From contig NZ_OZ201293.1 in the NCBI RefSeq assembly GCF_964332355.1, positions 1,798,001 through 1,862,000 on the forward strand: 64,000 nt of DNA, read 5' to 3'. The translations under genes were made by a program, and so were the position numbers. Below the pieces are notes generated by a model. That model had not been told where the DNA came from. It was given only the letters and a program-made list of their open reading frames with translations, and did no database searches. Within the stretch, counting starts at the first letter, position 1, and each line of letters begins with the position of its first letter. Below, piece by piece: positions 54,534 through 64,000 of this stretch. The stretch is from Imbroritus primus. Lineage in GTDB: Bacteria; Pseudomonadota; Gammaproteobacteria; Burkholderiales; Burkholderiaceae.

Positions 54534-54968
54534 ATGCATGACCATGACAGATCCAACCGGCGTCTGGCCCTGGCGCTGATACTGGCTGTGGCGCTGGGCG
54601 GATGTACCGTGATCGACCGTGGCCCGGATGGTAGCCCGCGCATGGCGCGCCTGCCGGATGGCGCGGCTGCGGCTCCGCCGCCAGCCCTGAGCGCCAAGGA
54701 GCGCCAGCAGCTCGATGCCGAGAACGCCCGCATCCTGCGCGAGCAGGAAGCCGCCATCACGGCGGAACGCCGCGCCGCCTACCGCGCCTATGCCTATCGC
54801 GCGTATCCATATCCGTATGTGGCCTATCCGGCCTACCCCGCCTATGTCATGCCGTATGTCGGCGGCGTCGGCTTCTACGGCCACTGGGGTGGCCGGGGGC
54901 GGCACCGCGGCGGGGTGGGTGTCAGCATCGGATACCCAGGCTATTACTGGGGGCCGGGCTGGTGGTAA
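54534..54968 (+). CDS. Tyr/Pro/Gly-rich lipoprotein
   Basis: 144 residues. Lipobox ALGGC places the lipidated Cys near residue 24; about residues 48-85 form a charged helix (KERQQLDAENARILREQEAA), and the C-terminus has AYPAYPAY-type repeats, then Gly/Tyr/Trp (GYYWGPGWW). GGAGG lies 8 bases before the ATG. Unknown function; probably outer-membrane facing the periplasm (inference). Confidence 0.82.
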   Translation: MHDHDRSNRRLALALILAVALGGCTVIDRGPDGSPRMARLPDGAAAAPPPALSAKERQQLDAENARILREQEAAITAERRAAYRAYAYRAYPYPYVAYPAYPAYVMPYVGGVGFYGHWGGRGRHRGGVGVSIGYPGYYWGPGWW

Positions 54969-55038
54969 GCGGGATGACAGCCTGATCACAAAGGGCGAGC
55001 CATCCGATCACACTGACCTCGCCACTCGCCAGTCACGC

Positions 55039-55635
55039 TCATCCCTCGAGCCGCAACACGCGATCGATCTGCAGGGTGGCCTGTGCCAGCCGCTCGGCTG
55101 GCGATCCGCCGATCCGGACATAATCAACCCCATGCACGCGGCAAGCCGCAAGCACACGGCGATGGATCGCATCGCGCACGTCCTCGCTTGCCCGTTGCAG
55201 GCCATCGGCCACCCAGGGAATATCCGGGAGTGTAATCAGCGTCAGTGCATAGTCGTGCAATGCCGCCAGCCGTGCCGTTTCGGCATCGCAGGTGTGGAAG
55301 CAGAAGCGGCTGTAGATGGCCGTCATCAGCGGCGTGGTATCGCACAGCACTATCCCGCCACCTTGCTGGGCCACCGTGCGGCGCGCGCACAGTTCGGCCG
55401 CGCGCTGCATGCGGGCAATATGGCGCTGCTCCGGCTCGACCGGGACATCTCCCTTGCGGTCGACAAAGGTGCGCAGGTACTCCGGTACCGCGACGGCGTT
55501 GACGCCACGCGTGCGGTAGTGGTCGGCCAGCGCCACCGACAGATCCGATTTGCCGGTCGATTCCGCACCGAGGATGGCGACGGTCACCACATGGCCAGAC
55601 GCGCGGCCGGCTCTGGACGGCGTGTTCGATGTCAT
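55039..55635 (-). CDS. NadR-like P-loop kinase (ribosylnicotinamide kinase type)
   Basis: 197 residues. Walker A GAESTGKS near residue 23, a Walker B-type LCDTTPL, and the layout of the C-terminal kinase domain of NadR. The N-terminal HTH and NMN adenylyltransferase domains of NadR are absent. It follows pnuC, so it probably phosphorylates imported nicotinamide riboside (inference). GGAG stands before the ATG at 55635. Confidence 0.82.
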   Translation of the reverse strand: MTSNTPSRAGRASGHVVTVAILGAESTGKSDLSVALADHYRTRGVNAVAVPEYLRTFVDRKGDVPVEPEQRHIARMQRAAELCARRTVAQQGGGIVLCDTTPLMTAIYSRFCFHTCDAETARLAALHDYALTLITLPDIPWVADGLQRASEDVRDAIHRRVLAACRVHGVDYVRIGGSPAERLAQATLQIDRVLRLEG

Positions 55636-55696
55636 CGCCCGCTCCGCGATACGCATGGCCGCGCATGCGCCGGCCGGGCCGGATGGCTGCATGCGC

Positions 55697-56260
55697 TCAT
55701 CTTGCCAGGGCCTGCTTCCACTGCCGCAGCCCCGCCACGCACATCACCACGAACAGGGCGTACAGCACTGCCGTCAGGTAAAGCGACTTGTGCAGGTACA
55801 GGCCGATATACAGGGCGTCGACAATCAGCCAGATCCACCAGTTCTCGATGAACTTGCGCGCCAGCGCAAACTGGCCGACGATGCTGCCGGCCGTGAGGAA
55901 AGCATCGATGTGCGGTACGTCGGAATTGGTATGACGCGACAGAAACCACGCCAGCATGGCATAGCCGCCAGCCCAGCCGGCACCGGCTATCGCCAGCGCA
56001 CGGCGATCCATGCGGCGCGGGCGCAAGGGCGCGTCGGCATCCGGCATATGGCCGAACAGCCACTGCCAGAGACCGAACACCGAGGTCCCGATAAAGAATA
56101 GCTGCAGGCCTGCATCGCCATACAGACGCGCCTCGAAGAACACGATGGCATACAGGCCCGCGCCGGCGATGGCGAAGACCCAGCCCAAGGGATTCTGACG
56201 GATATTGCAGGCGACGCAGGCGAGCGACAGCGCGAATGAAGCAGCTTCCAGCCAGTTCAT
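55697..56260 (-). CDS. pnuC: nicotinamide riboside transporter PnuC
   Basis: 187 residues, about seven hydrophobic segments, with the Trp-rich signature (GLWQWLFG, ENWWIWLIVDALYIGLY). It facilitates uptake of nicotinamide riboside. ftsB ends 6 bases upstream and the NadR-like kinase follows. Confidence 0.9.
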   Translation of the reverse strand: MNWLEAASFALSLACVACNIRQNPLGWVFAIAGAGLYAIVFFEARLYGDAGLQLFFIGTSVFGLWQWLFGHMPDADAPLRPRRMDRRALAIAGAGWAGGYAMLAWFLSRHTNSDVPHIDAFLTAGSIVGQFALARKFIENWWIWLIVDALYIGLYLHKSLYLTAVLYALFVVMCVAGLRQWKQALAR

Positions 56261-56266
56261 GGCGGA

Positions 56267-56605
56267 CTACCGGCGGCCGGATTCAGGCTTCGGCGGCGGT
56301 GGTGGCAGCGGCGGTGTGGCGCTGGTCGCGGGAGCAGGAGCAACGAATTGGACGAAGACCTCGCCCTCCTTGACCATGCCCAGCTCATGGCGCGCACGCT
56401 CTTCGATGGCACCCGTGCCTTCCTTGAGATCGCGCACCTCGCCGGCCAGCTTGGCGTTGCGTGACTTCAGGGTCTGGTTTTTGGCATCCTGCTCGGCAAC
56501 CTGGCGGTCGAGCTCCCAGACGCGCAGCCAGCCGCCCTTCCCCAGCCAGAGCGGAAACTGGATGGCGATCAGCAGCACGAGCAGGATCAGGGAAATCAGG
56601 CGCAT
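56267..56605 (-). CDS. ftsB: cell division protein FtsB
   Basis: 112 residues. One N-terminal membrane helix (LISLILLVLLIAIQFPLWLG) is followed by a coiled coil (AEQDAKNQTLKSRNAKLAGEV) and HELGMVKEGEVF, then a Pro-rich tail. It bridges FtsL and FtsQ in the divisome. ATG at 56605 chosen by family start. Confidence 0.92.
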   Translation of the reverse strand: MRLISLILLVLLIAIQFPLWLGKGGWLRVWELDRQVAEQDAKNQTLKSRNAKLAGEVRDLKEGTGAIEERARHELGMVKEGEVFVQFVAPAPATSATPPLPPPPPKPESGRR

Positions 56606-56728
56606 GTCAGCTCGTTCGACGATAGCGAGACGCGAGAAGTGGCGAATGCCGCGCCACGGCCATCCCGGCAGTGCTCGCCAGAAGGCCGCGCCGCGGCGCG
56701 TGCCGGAATCAGGCTCCGGCACATGGCA

Positions 56729-58018
<1,290 letters not shown>

Positions 58019-58113
58019 GGATAGTCCTCTGTTACCTGTATAGCGTTGTGCGCCAGCCGGTTCGCAGGCTGTGCGCGCGAATCATGCGGTCACGCGGATG
58101 TGGTCGCTCGGGC

Positions 58114-58404
58114 TCAGATGCCTTCGACCACGATCATGTTCATCTTGGCCGCGCCCTCGCGCGCGGCGCGGGCAGCCCGGTATTCTTCGCTGTCGTGGAA
58201 CGACCGGGCCGCCTCGAATGAGGGAAACTCCAGTACCACGACCCGCGTCGGCTGCCATTCACCTTCGACCGGCGCGACCTTGCCACCGCGCACCAGCACC
58301 TTCGCGCCATGCACCTCGAAGGCGCGGCTCGACAGCACCTTGTACTGCTCATACTGCTCGGGATTGGTGACGTCGACGTAGGCTACGATGTATCCGGCTG
58401 GCAT
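58114..58404 (-). CDS. DUF1330 protein
   Basis: 96 residues, ferredoxin-like dimeric alpha-beta-barrel. YIVAYVDVTNPEQYEQYK at the start and LEFPSFEAARSFHDSEEY are typical. Function unknown. It stands between pyrG (26 bases) and eno (95 bases) in the same direction. Confidence 0.88.
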   Translation of the reverse strand: MPAGYIVAYVDVTNPEQYEQYKVLSSRAFEVHGAKVLVRGGKVAPVEGEWQPTRVVVLEFPSFEAARSFHDSEEYRAARAAREGAAKMNMIVVEGI

Positions 58405-58430
58405 GGGGGTCTCCGCTTGTCTCAGGGTGG

Positions 58431-60086
58431 TCAGGCAGTGGCCGCCTGGCTTTGCCGCGCCAGCGCGGCTTCGACATACGCCTTGAACAGCGGATGCCCG
58501 TCGCGCGGCGTGGACGTGAATTCGGGGTGGAACTGCACGCCGACGAACCACGGGTGCGTGGCGGCCGGCAACTCCATGATCTCGGGCAGGTTCTCCGACG
58601 GCGTGCGCGCGGAGATCACCAGCCCGGCAGCTTCCAGCGCCGGCACATAGTAATTGTTGACCTCGTAGCGATGGCGGTGGCGCTCGTTGACCTCCGTACC
58701 GTAGATTTGCGCGGCGCGCGTCCCTGGCGTCACGGGGCATTTCTGCGCACCCAGGCGCATGGTGCCACCCAGATCAGACTCGGCCGACCGCTGTTCGACC
58801 TTGCCTTCTCGGTCCAGCCACTCGGTGATCAGCGCCACCACCGGGTGCTCGGTCTCGAGATTGAATTCGGTACTGTTGGCGTCGGCCATGCCCGCCACGT
58901 GGCGCGCGAACTCGATCACCGCCAGCTGCATGCCGAGGCAGATGCCGAGATACGGCACCTTGTTCTCCCGGGCATAGCGGATTGCGGCGATCTTGCCTTC
59001 GGTACCGCGCTTGCCGAAGCCACCCGGTACGAGGATGGCATCGAGGCGCGACAGCACGGCGGTGCCACCCGCCTCCACTTCCTCGGAATCGATGTATTCG
59101 ATATTGACCCGTGTCGAGGTGTGCAGCCCGGCATGGCGCAGCGCCTCGATCAGCGATTTGTACGATTCGGTCAGGTCGACATACTTGCCGACCATGCCGA
59201 TGGTGATCTCGTGCTGCGGGTTGTCCATCGCGTGCACGAGGCGCGCCCACATGTCGAGGTTGGCCGGCGGCGCATCGATCTGCAGCTCGTCGCAAATGAT
59301 GCGGTCCAGGCCCTGGTCGTGCAGCATCTGCGGAATCTTGTAAATGGTGTCCACGTCCCAGACAGAAATCACCGATTCCTGCGGCATGTTGGCGAACAGC
59401 GAAATCTTGGCGCGCTCGTCGTCCGGGATGGGGCGATCGGCGCGGCACAGCAGCGCGCTCGGGATGATGCCAATCTCGCGCAGCTTCTGCACCGAGTGCT
59501 GGGTCGGCTTGGTCTTCAGTTCGCCGGCGCTGGCGATAAACGGCACCAGCGTAAGGTGCACAAAGGCCGCCTGGTGACGGCCCAGGCGCAGGCTCATCTG
59601 GCGCGCGGCCTCGAGGAACGGCAGGGACTCGATATCGCCCACCGTGCCGCCAATCTCGATAATGGCCACATCGGCCTTGCCATCGAAGGTGGCCGAGGCG
59701 CCGCGTTCGACGAACGACTGGATTTCGTTGGTGATGTGCGGAATGACCTGTACCGTCTTGCCGAGATACTCGCCACGGCGCTCCTTGCGGATCACCGATT
59801 CGTAGATCTGGCCGGTGGTGAAGTTGTTCGACTTCCGCATCTTGGCGGAAATGAACCGTTCGTAGTGCCCCAGGTCCAGATCGGTTTCGGCACCGTCCTC
59901 GGTCACGAACACCTCGCCATGCTGAAACGGGCTCATGGTGCCCGGATCGACATTGATGTAGGGATCGAGTTTCAGAAGGGTGACTTTGAGACCACGCGAC
60001 TCGAGGATAGCCGCAAGCGACGCGGCGGCGATTCCCTTGCCCAGGGAAGAAACGACGCCGCCGGTGACGAAGACGAATTTGGTCAT
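58431..60086 (-). CDS. pyrG: CTP synthase
   Basis: 551 residues. N-terminal synthetase (KFVFVTGGVVSSLGKGI with P-loop; DPYINVDPGTM) and C-terminal glutaminase with GICLGMQ (nucleophile Cys) and FHPEF (His/Glu). Converts UTP and glutamine to CTP. First gene of the pyrG-DUF1330-eno-ftsB group. Confidence 0.97.
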   Translation of the reverse strand: MTKFVFVTGGVVSSLGKGIAAASLAAILESRGLKVTLLKLDPYINVDPGTMSPFQHGEVFVTEDGAETDLDLGHYERFISAKMRKSNNFTTGQIYESVIRKERRGEYLGKTVQVIPHITNEIQSFVERGASATFDGKADVAIIEIGGTVGDIESLPFLEAARQMSLRLGRHQAAFVHLTLVPFIASAGELKTKPTQHSVQKLREIGIIPSALLCRADRPIPDDERAKISLFANMPQESVISVWDVDTIYKIPQMLHDQGLDRIICDELQIDAPPANLDMWARLVHAMDNPQHEITIGMVGKYVDLTESYKSLIEALRHAGLHTSTRVNIEYIDSEEVEAGGTAVLSRLDAILVPGGFGKRGTEGKIAAIRYARENKVPYLGICLGMQLAVIEFARHVAGMADANSTEFNLETEHPVVALITEWLDREGKVEQRSAESDLGGTMRLGAQKCPVTPGTRAAQIYGTEVNERHRHRYEVNNYYVPALEAAGLVISARTPSENLPEIMELPAATHPWFVGVQFHPEFTSTPRDGHPLFKAYVEAALARQSQAATA

Positions 60087-60175
60087 AAACCTGACTTGCC
60101 GAGGAAATCGGGATTATACCTCAGCACCCCGCCCGACCACAGCCCCCATCGCCCTCTTCGGCCACCTTTTTGCGA

Positions 60176-60199
60176 GGCATCCGGAAAAAGCCGGATGCC
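60176..60199. repeat. perfect hairpin GGCATCCGG/CCGGATGCC
   Basis: Nine-base arms around AAAAAG, just after the hydrolase stop on the minus strand. There is no T-run after the second arm, so termination is uncertain. Confidence 0.5.
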
Positions 60200-60204
60200 C
60201 CGGG

Positions 60205-61062
60205 TCAGCGCCCGGAGAGCGGCAGCGTGGACCTACCTTGGAACGGCCTACCGGCGCGTGCCGGGCAGGTGCGCATCTCGTCAATCAGTGCCAGAATCGC
60301 TTCCGCGGTATCCAGCGGGCGCTCCATCGGGAACAGGTGACCGCCCTCCAGATAGCGCAGCCGCGCGCCTACCAGCCGGCGTGTGGCGGCCAACCCGCAC
60401 TGGCGCAGTTCGCGCGAGCGCGTCCCGGCCACGAAAGCGACGGGAAATGGCGTTCCCTCGGCGACGCGCCGGCCCAGCCGGGTTGGCAAGGTCCGGTAGA
60501 TGCGGTATTCGATGTCGCGCTGGAAGCGCAATGTCCGTTCGGCGGCCCGGCCGGTCGGCTCGGTCGCATGGTGGGCGTAATCGCGCAGTACGTCGTCATC
60601 CCAGCGAGCGAAATTCGGCTTGGCCTTGAAGTGCTGCCATACGGCATCGGCGTTATCCCAGTGGGTACGGCGCGTCTTGGTACGGTACGCAGGCGACGGC
60701 CGCTCGTCCAGGCCCAGTGTCTGCGCCATGCGCAGCACCCGCGCACGCCATCCGGCGATGATCGGCGAATCGAGCATCACCACGCCCTTGACCCGCTCGG
60801 GCGCGCGCAGCGCCGCCATCAGCGACAGGAAGCCACCCAGCGAATGCCCGGCCAGCCACACCGGTTCGCGGTAACCCTCGGTAATCGCAGCCAGCAGCTC
60901 ATCCACCAGATGCGGCCAGCCGCGCGTGACCGGATAACGGGGATCGTGCCCGAAACGGTCGACGGCGCGGATTTCGAACTGCCCTTCGAGTGCCGCAAAC
61001 AGTTTGCGATATGTGGCCACCGGAAACCCGTTGGCATGCGAGAAATGCAGGATGTCGCCCAT
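60205..61062 (-). CDS. alpha/beta hydrolase
   Basis: 285 residues. HFSHANGFP at the start, nucleophile elbow GHSLGGF, and GGHLFPMERP with the catalytic His. Twelve bases after the Anbu stop, so probably part of that operon. Unrelated to the hydrolase at 48255 beyond the fold. Confidence 0.87.
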   Translation of the reverse strand: MGDILHFSHANGFPVATYRKLFAALEGQFEIRAVDRFGHDPRYPVTRGWPHLVDELLAAITEGYREPVWLAGHSLGGFLSLMAALRAPERVKGVVMLDSPIIAGWRARVLRMAQTLGLDERPSPAYRTKTRRTHWDNADAVWQHFKAKPNFARWDDDVLRDYAHHATEPTGRAAERTLRFQRDIEYRIYRTLPTRLGRRVAEGTPFPVAFVAGTRSRELRQCGLAATRRLVGARLRYLEGGHLFPMERPLDTAEAILALIDEMRTCPARAGRPFQGRSTLPLSGR

Positions 61063-61074
61063 GGCGCCGATCGT

Positions 61075-61893
61075 TCAGTTGCCCTTGCCGGTACCGGTCG
61101 GCTTGACCGCATACAGCGGCACGCTGCCATGCGTCCCGCCGCTCATGCGCAGCGGATGCTCGGCGGAGACGGAGGCATCCCATACCGGATCCTGCACCTC
61201 GTCGAACACCTGTCGCAGGCGCTGGCCCCAGGCCTTGCGGATCATCTTGAAGTAGGCATTGTTTTCGTCGACGGTAACGAAGCGCGACACGGCCAGTTCG
61301 TCAACGCCATAGACCAGCAGGTCCAGCGGCAGCCCCACCGACACATTCGACTTGAGCGTGGAGTCCATCGAGATCAGCGCGCACTTGGCGGCCTCGTCGA
61401 GCGGCATCTGCGGCGTCAGCACGCGGTCCAGAATGGGCTTGCCGTACTTGGCCTCGCCAATCTGGAAATAGCAGTTCTCCTGCGTGGCTTCGATGAAGTT
61501 GCCCGCCGAATACATCTGGAACAGCCGTGGGCGTTCGCCCTTGATCTGGCCGCCGAAGATCATGCTGATATTGAAGTCGATGCCGAAACCTTTCAGCGAT
61601 TCGGCATCGCGCCGGTGCACCGCGCGGATGGCGTCGCCAACAAGCGTGGCGGCCTCGAACATGTCGCGGGCCTCCCACAGCGAACGCTGCTCGCGGCCTT
61701 CCATCAGGTACTGGCGGACCGACTGGCTGATGGCCAGGTTACCGGCAGTCAGCAGCACCATGACGCGGTCGCCGGCCTGCTCGAACACGGTCATCTTGCG
61801 GAAGGTCGAGATCGCGTCGACCCCGGCATTGGTACGCGAGTCGGAGAGGAACACGAGCCCGTCATCGAGGCACATGGCAACACAGTAAGTCAT
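61075..61893 (-). CDS. proteasome-type peptidase Anbu
   Basis: 272 residues. It begins MTYCVAMCLDDGLVFLSDSRTN: Thr2 would be the N-terminal nucleophile after Met removal, as in Anbu/HslV-like proteins; the Lys of STFRK is conserved. Anbu forms large helical assemblies of unclear catalytic role. ATG at 61893 is the only start that exposes Thr2. Confidence 0.9.
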   Translation of the reverse strand: MTYCVAMCLDDGLVFLSDSRTNAGVDAISTFRKMTVFEQAGDRVMVLLTAGNLAISQSVRQYLMEGREQRSLWEARDMFEAATLVGDAIRAVHRRDAESLKGFGIDFNISMIFGGQIKGERPRLFQMYSAGNFIEATQENCYFQIGEAKYGKPILDRVLTPQMPLDEAAKCALISMDSTLKSNVSVGLPLDLLVYGVDELAVSRFVTVDENNAYFKMIRKAWGQRLRQVFDEVQDPVWDASVSAEHPLRMSGGTHGSVPLYAVKPTGTGKGN

Positions 61894-62098
61894 GGAAATC
61901 GCAATCGTGGGCAGTTGGTTGGACAGGATCGGCACCGGGCGCCGGGTGCATTGCTTGTGATGCAATGTCCGTTCCAGCCTGGCGGGCGCCTGTACGCGAC
62001 ACCTATTTTGGCATTCTAGCGCGGCTGGCGGCAGATGCTTTAGACGCGGGGCTCAAATCCTGGCGATGGATGCAAACAATGGTGTCAGGCCGCGCAGG

Positions 62099-62917
62099 CT
62101 ACCCGGCATCCGTGACGTCGATGCGGATCGACACCTCCATCGATTCGGCCCCGCCGCCCTGCCGCACGCCACGGATAGGCGCGGCCGACTGGTAATCGCG
62201 GCCCACCGCCAGGCGGACATGGCGCTCATCGGTGGGGCAGGCGTGCGTGACATCGAGACTGGTCCAGGTGTGCTGCGCGGTATCCAGGCAGATGTCGGCC
62301 CACGCATGACTTGCCAGATTGGGGGCATCCACCGCGTAGAAGTAGCCGCTGACATAGCGTGCCGGAATGCCGAAGGCCCGGCAACAGGCGACCATGACCT
62401 GCGCCTGGTCCTGGCACACACCCATGCCCAGCGCAAAGGCTTCCGCCGCCGTCGTGCCGACATCCGTGGTGTTCGAAACGTACTGCACACGGTCTGCAAT
62501 AGCTTCCACCAGGCTTTGCAGCGCGGCGGGCGTCACGCCGCCCGCCAGATAGGGAGCCGCGAATGCCACCATGTCCGGCGGCGCCTGCGTCAGCGGCGTG
62601 CCCGAGGCGAAATACAGCGGCGAAACGCGGTACTGCCCCGCCAGCGGCGCATCGTTGAAGATGGCACTGCCCGACCGGACCTCGACAATGCCGCTGGCCT
62701 CGATCGCCATCCGCGTGGTGGGGCGCGAAAGGGAAAAGGTCTGCACCAGATTGCCGAACGCATCCACCGTCTCGTGCAGCGTGCCCGGCACGCGCACCTG
62801 CCACGCCTCGACCTGCTGCAGTGGGCCGGACTGTGGCGTCAGCCGCAGCTCGTGCACGCTGTGGTGCACCGGCTCGGCATAGCGGTACTCGGTTTTATGA
62901 TGGATACGGTACTTCAC
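62099..62917 (-). CDS. transglutaminase-like cysteine peptidase
   Basis: 272 residues from a GTG at 62917. The N-terminal bacterial transglutaminase beta-region is followed by the catalytic triad GVCQDQAQ (Cys), SHAWAD (His) and SLDVTH (Asp). Such proteins accompany Anbu and alpha-E genes. It probably acts on peptides (inference). Confidence 0.9.
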   Translation of the reverse strand: MKYRIHHKTEYRYAEPVHHSVHELRLTPQSGPLQQVEAWQVRVPGTLHETVDAFGNLVQTFSLSRPTTRMAIEASGIVEVRSGSAIFNDAPLAGQYRVSPLYFASGTPLTQAPPDMVAFAAPYLAGGVTPAALQSLVEAIADRVQYVSNTTDVGTTAAEAFALGMGVCQDQAQVMVACCRAFGIPARYVSGYFYAVDAPNLASHAWADICLDTAQHTWTSLDVTHACPTDERHVRLAVGRDYQSAAPIRGVRQGGGAESMEVSIRIDVTDAG

Positions 62918-63039
62918 GGCAAGGCGATCCTGTCAGGGCCCCATATTGTGACTGAATGAAGTGACACCACACCGGTTTCCGGTTCCCCGCCCATTCTGGC
63001 AGCCTCTTGACCGACCTTCGCCCCACTTCCAGGCTAACC

Positions 63040-64000
63040 TCAGCTGAACGCCAGCGGCACGAGAAAATCCTCGCTGATACCGTTGCCCAGCGTCCCGATG
63101 CGCTCGAGAAAATCGGTCAGGTAGGCATGCATGCCCACGCCGAAAATGTCGTCGATACGTGCAAAGCGCAGGTCGGCATGCAGCTTGCCGGCCTGCCGCA
63201 ACGTTTCGCCCGACTGCGCGTTGGCGACCAGTTGCAGGATGCCAACGACCTCTTCCATGCTCGCCGCCAGCGAGCGCGGCATGTCCGCGCGCAGGATCAA
63301 CAGTTCGGCCACGCGGCGCGGCGTGACAACATCGCGATATACCTTGCGATACACCTCGAAGCCAGAGACCGAGCGCAATACCGCGACCCACTGGTAGAAA
63401 TCAGCTTGCCGGTCCTGCGCCTCAGCCGGCGCCTCGGCCTGCGACAGCGCTCGCAGCGGCGTGCTGGCGGAGCGGAATTTCACATCCAGGATCCGCGCCG
63501 TGTTGTCGGCGCGCTCCAGGAAGGTGCCAAGGCGCATGAAGTGGAACGCCTCGTCCTTGAGCATGGTGCCGAACTGGACGCCGCGCGACAGGTGGGACCG
63601 GAATTTGACCCATTCGAAGAACTGCGACGGATCGTCGCGCAGGATATTGCCCGAGATCAGTTTCTGTACCTCGAGCCATGTTGTGTTGATGGTCTCCCAC
63701 ACTTCCGTCGTCAGCGAACCACGCACCGCCCGCGCATTTTCGCGCGCCGAGCGCAGGCAACTCATGATGGACGACGGATTGGTCATGTCGCGCACCATGA
63801 AATCGATCACATCGTCGCGCGACAGCAGCCCGTATTTCTCGTCGTATACCTGGGTCAGCTCGCTGATGTCGAGCATCGCCCACCAGCCCTGCTCGGCTTC
63901 ATCCACGGCCTGCGGCAGCAGCGAGGTCTGGTAGTTAACATCGAGCATGCGCGCGGTGTTCTCCGCACGTTCGGTATAGCGCGCCATCCAGAACAGGTGG
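63040..64000 (-). CDS. alpha-E domain protein (5' end outside window)
   Basis: All 320 codons in the window are in frame. Its real N-terminus lies beyond the right edge: HLFWMARYTERAENTARML is the usual near-N-terminal stretch. The rest is helical (LGTFLERADNTARILDV). Alpha-E proteins partner with circularly permuted ATP-grasp ligases, expected to lie just outside. Confidence 0.92.
   Translation of the reverse strand, partial: HLFWMARYTERAENTARMLDVNYQTSLLPQAVDEAEQGWWAMLDISELTQVYDEKYGLLSRDDVIDFMVRDMTNPSSIMSCLRSARENARAVRGSLTTEVWETINTTWLEVQKLISGNILRDDPSQFFEWVKFRSHLSRGVQFGTMLKDEAFHFMRLGTFLERADNTARILDVKFRSASTPLRALSQAEAPAEAQDRQADFYQWVAVLRSVSGFEVYRKVYRDVVTPRRVAELLILRADMPRSLAASMEEVVGILQLVANAQSGETLRQAGKLHADLRFARIDDIFGVGMHAYLTDFLERIGTLGNGISEDFLVPLAFS

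Noticed and set aside
60176..60199. Terminator for the hydrolase gene
   Set aside because: The hairpin is perfect but lacks the T-run, so it is listed only as an inverted repeat.
58452..62019. Long plus-strand frames opposite pyrG, the hydrolase and Anbu
   Set aside because: They are reverse-strand shadows of three recognised genes with atypical Arg/His-rich composition.

Overview
The window looks like a housekeeping stretch of a high-GC betaproteobacterial chromosome, most likely Cupriavidus/Ralstonia (Burkholderiaceae). This rests on the protein families, gene neighbourhoods (pyrG-DUF1330-eno-ftsB, dapA-bamC, cysS-alkA), the Bug-type solute-binding protein and the Anbu cluster. The assignment is by recognition only; no database was searched.

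Region by region. 1-6180: a catabolic operon on the minus strand (ThDP-dependent enzyme, SDR, Bug binding protein, SDR, aldehyde dehydrogenase cut by the window edge), divergent from a LacI-type regulator; a LacI-style palindrome sits inside the operon's predicted promoter. 6196-10257: iron uptake (TonB siderophore receptor with a Fur box, PepSY membrane protein) and a small membrane protein. 10502-10595: tRNA-Ser(GCT). 10692-17133: lysC, tilS, accA, an AlkA-type glycosylase with a histone-like tail, and cysS. 17362-24917: TPR protein, two cyclophilins, lpxH, cysE, trmJ, suhB, and a peptidoglycan pair (DUF882 and L,D-transpeptidase). 25200-28255: pntAB. 28742-34527: small HTH protein, mutS, an exported protein coupled to mutS, slyD, and a ribosomal-oxygenase-like JmjC protein. 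34816-35034: small Ala/Pro/Glu-rich lipoprotein with two striking palindromes upstream. 35308-42386: a minus-strand series (RNase AM-like PHP protein, Sua5/YciO, M50 protease, trpS, methyltransferase, dapA, bamC, metallo-beta-lactamase protein). 42546-46694: a very large protein of unknown function. 47102-54968: TrxR-like FNR, hydrolase with an orphan TetR-type operator, AI-2E permease fused to two C-terminal sensor-like domains, DUF455 protein, gamma-carbonic anhydrase, Hsp33, lipoprotein. 55039-60086: NadR-like kinase, pnuC, ftsB, eno, DUF1330, pyrG. 60205-64000: hydrolase, Anbu proteasome homologue, transglutaminase and alpha-E protein, an Anbu-type cluster that runs off the right edge.

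The genes that stand out from this core are the 1382-residue protein at 42546-46694, the three-part permease at 49422-51986, the LacI-controlled operon, the Anbu cluster, and several repeats and palindromes no annotated gene explains. No insertion sequence, integrase, prophage or CRISPR array was seen. Starts were chosen by Shine-Dalgarno (SD) spacing and family N-termini, and several differ from the longest open frame.
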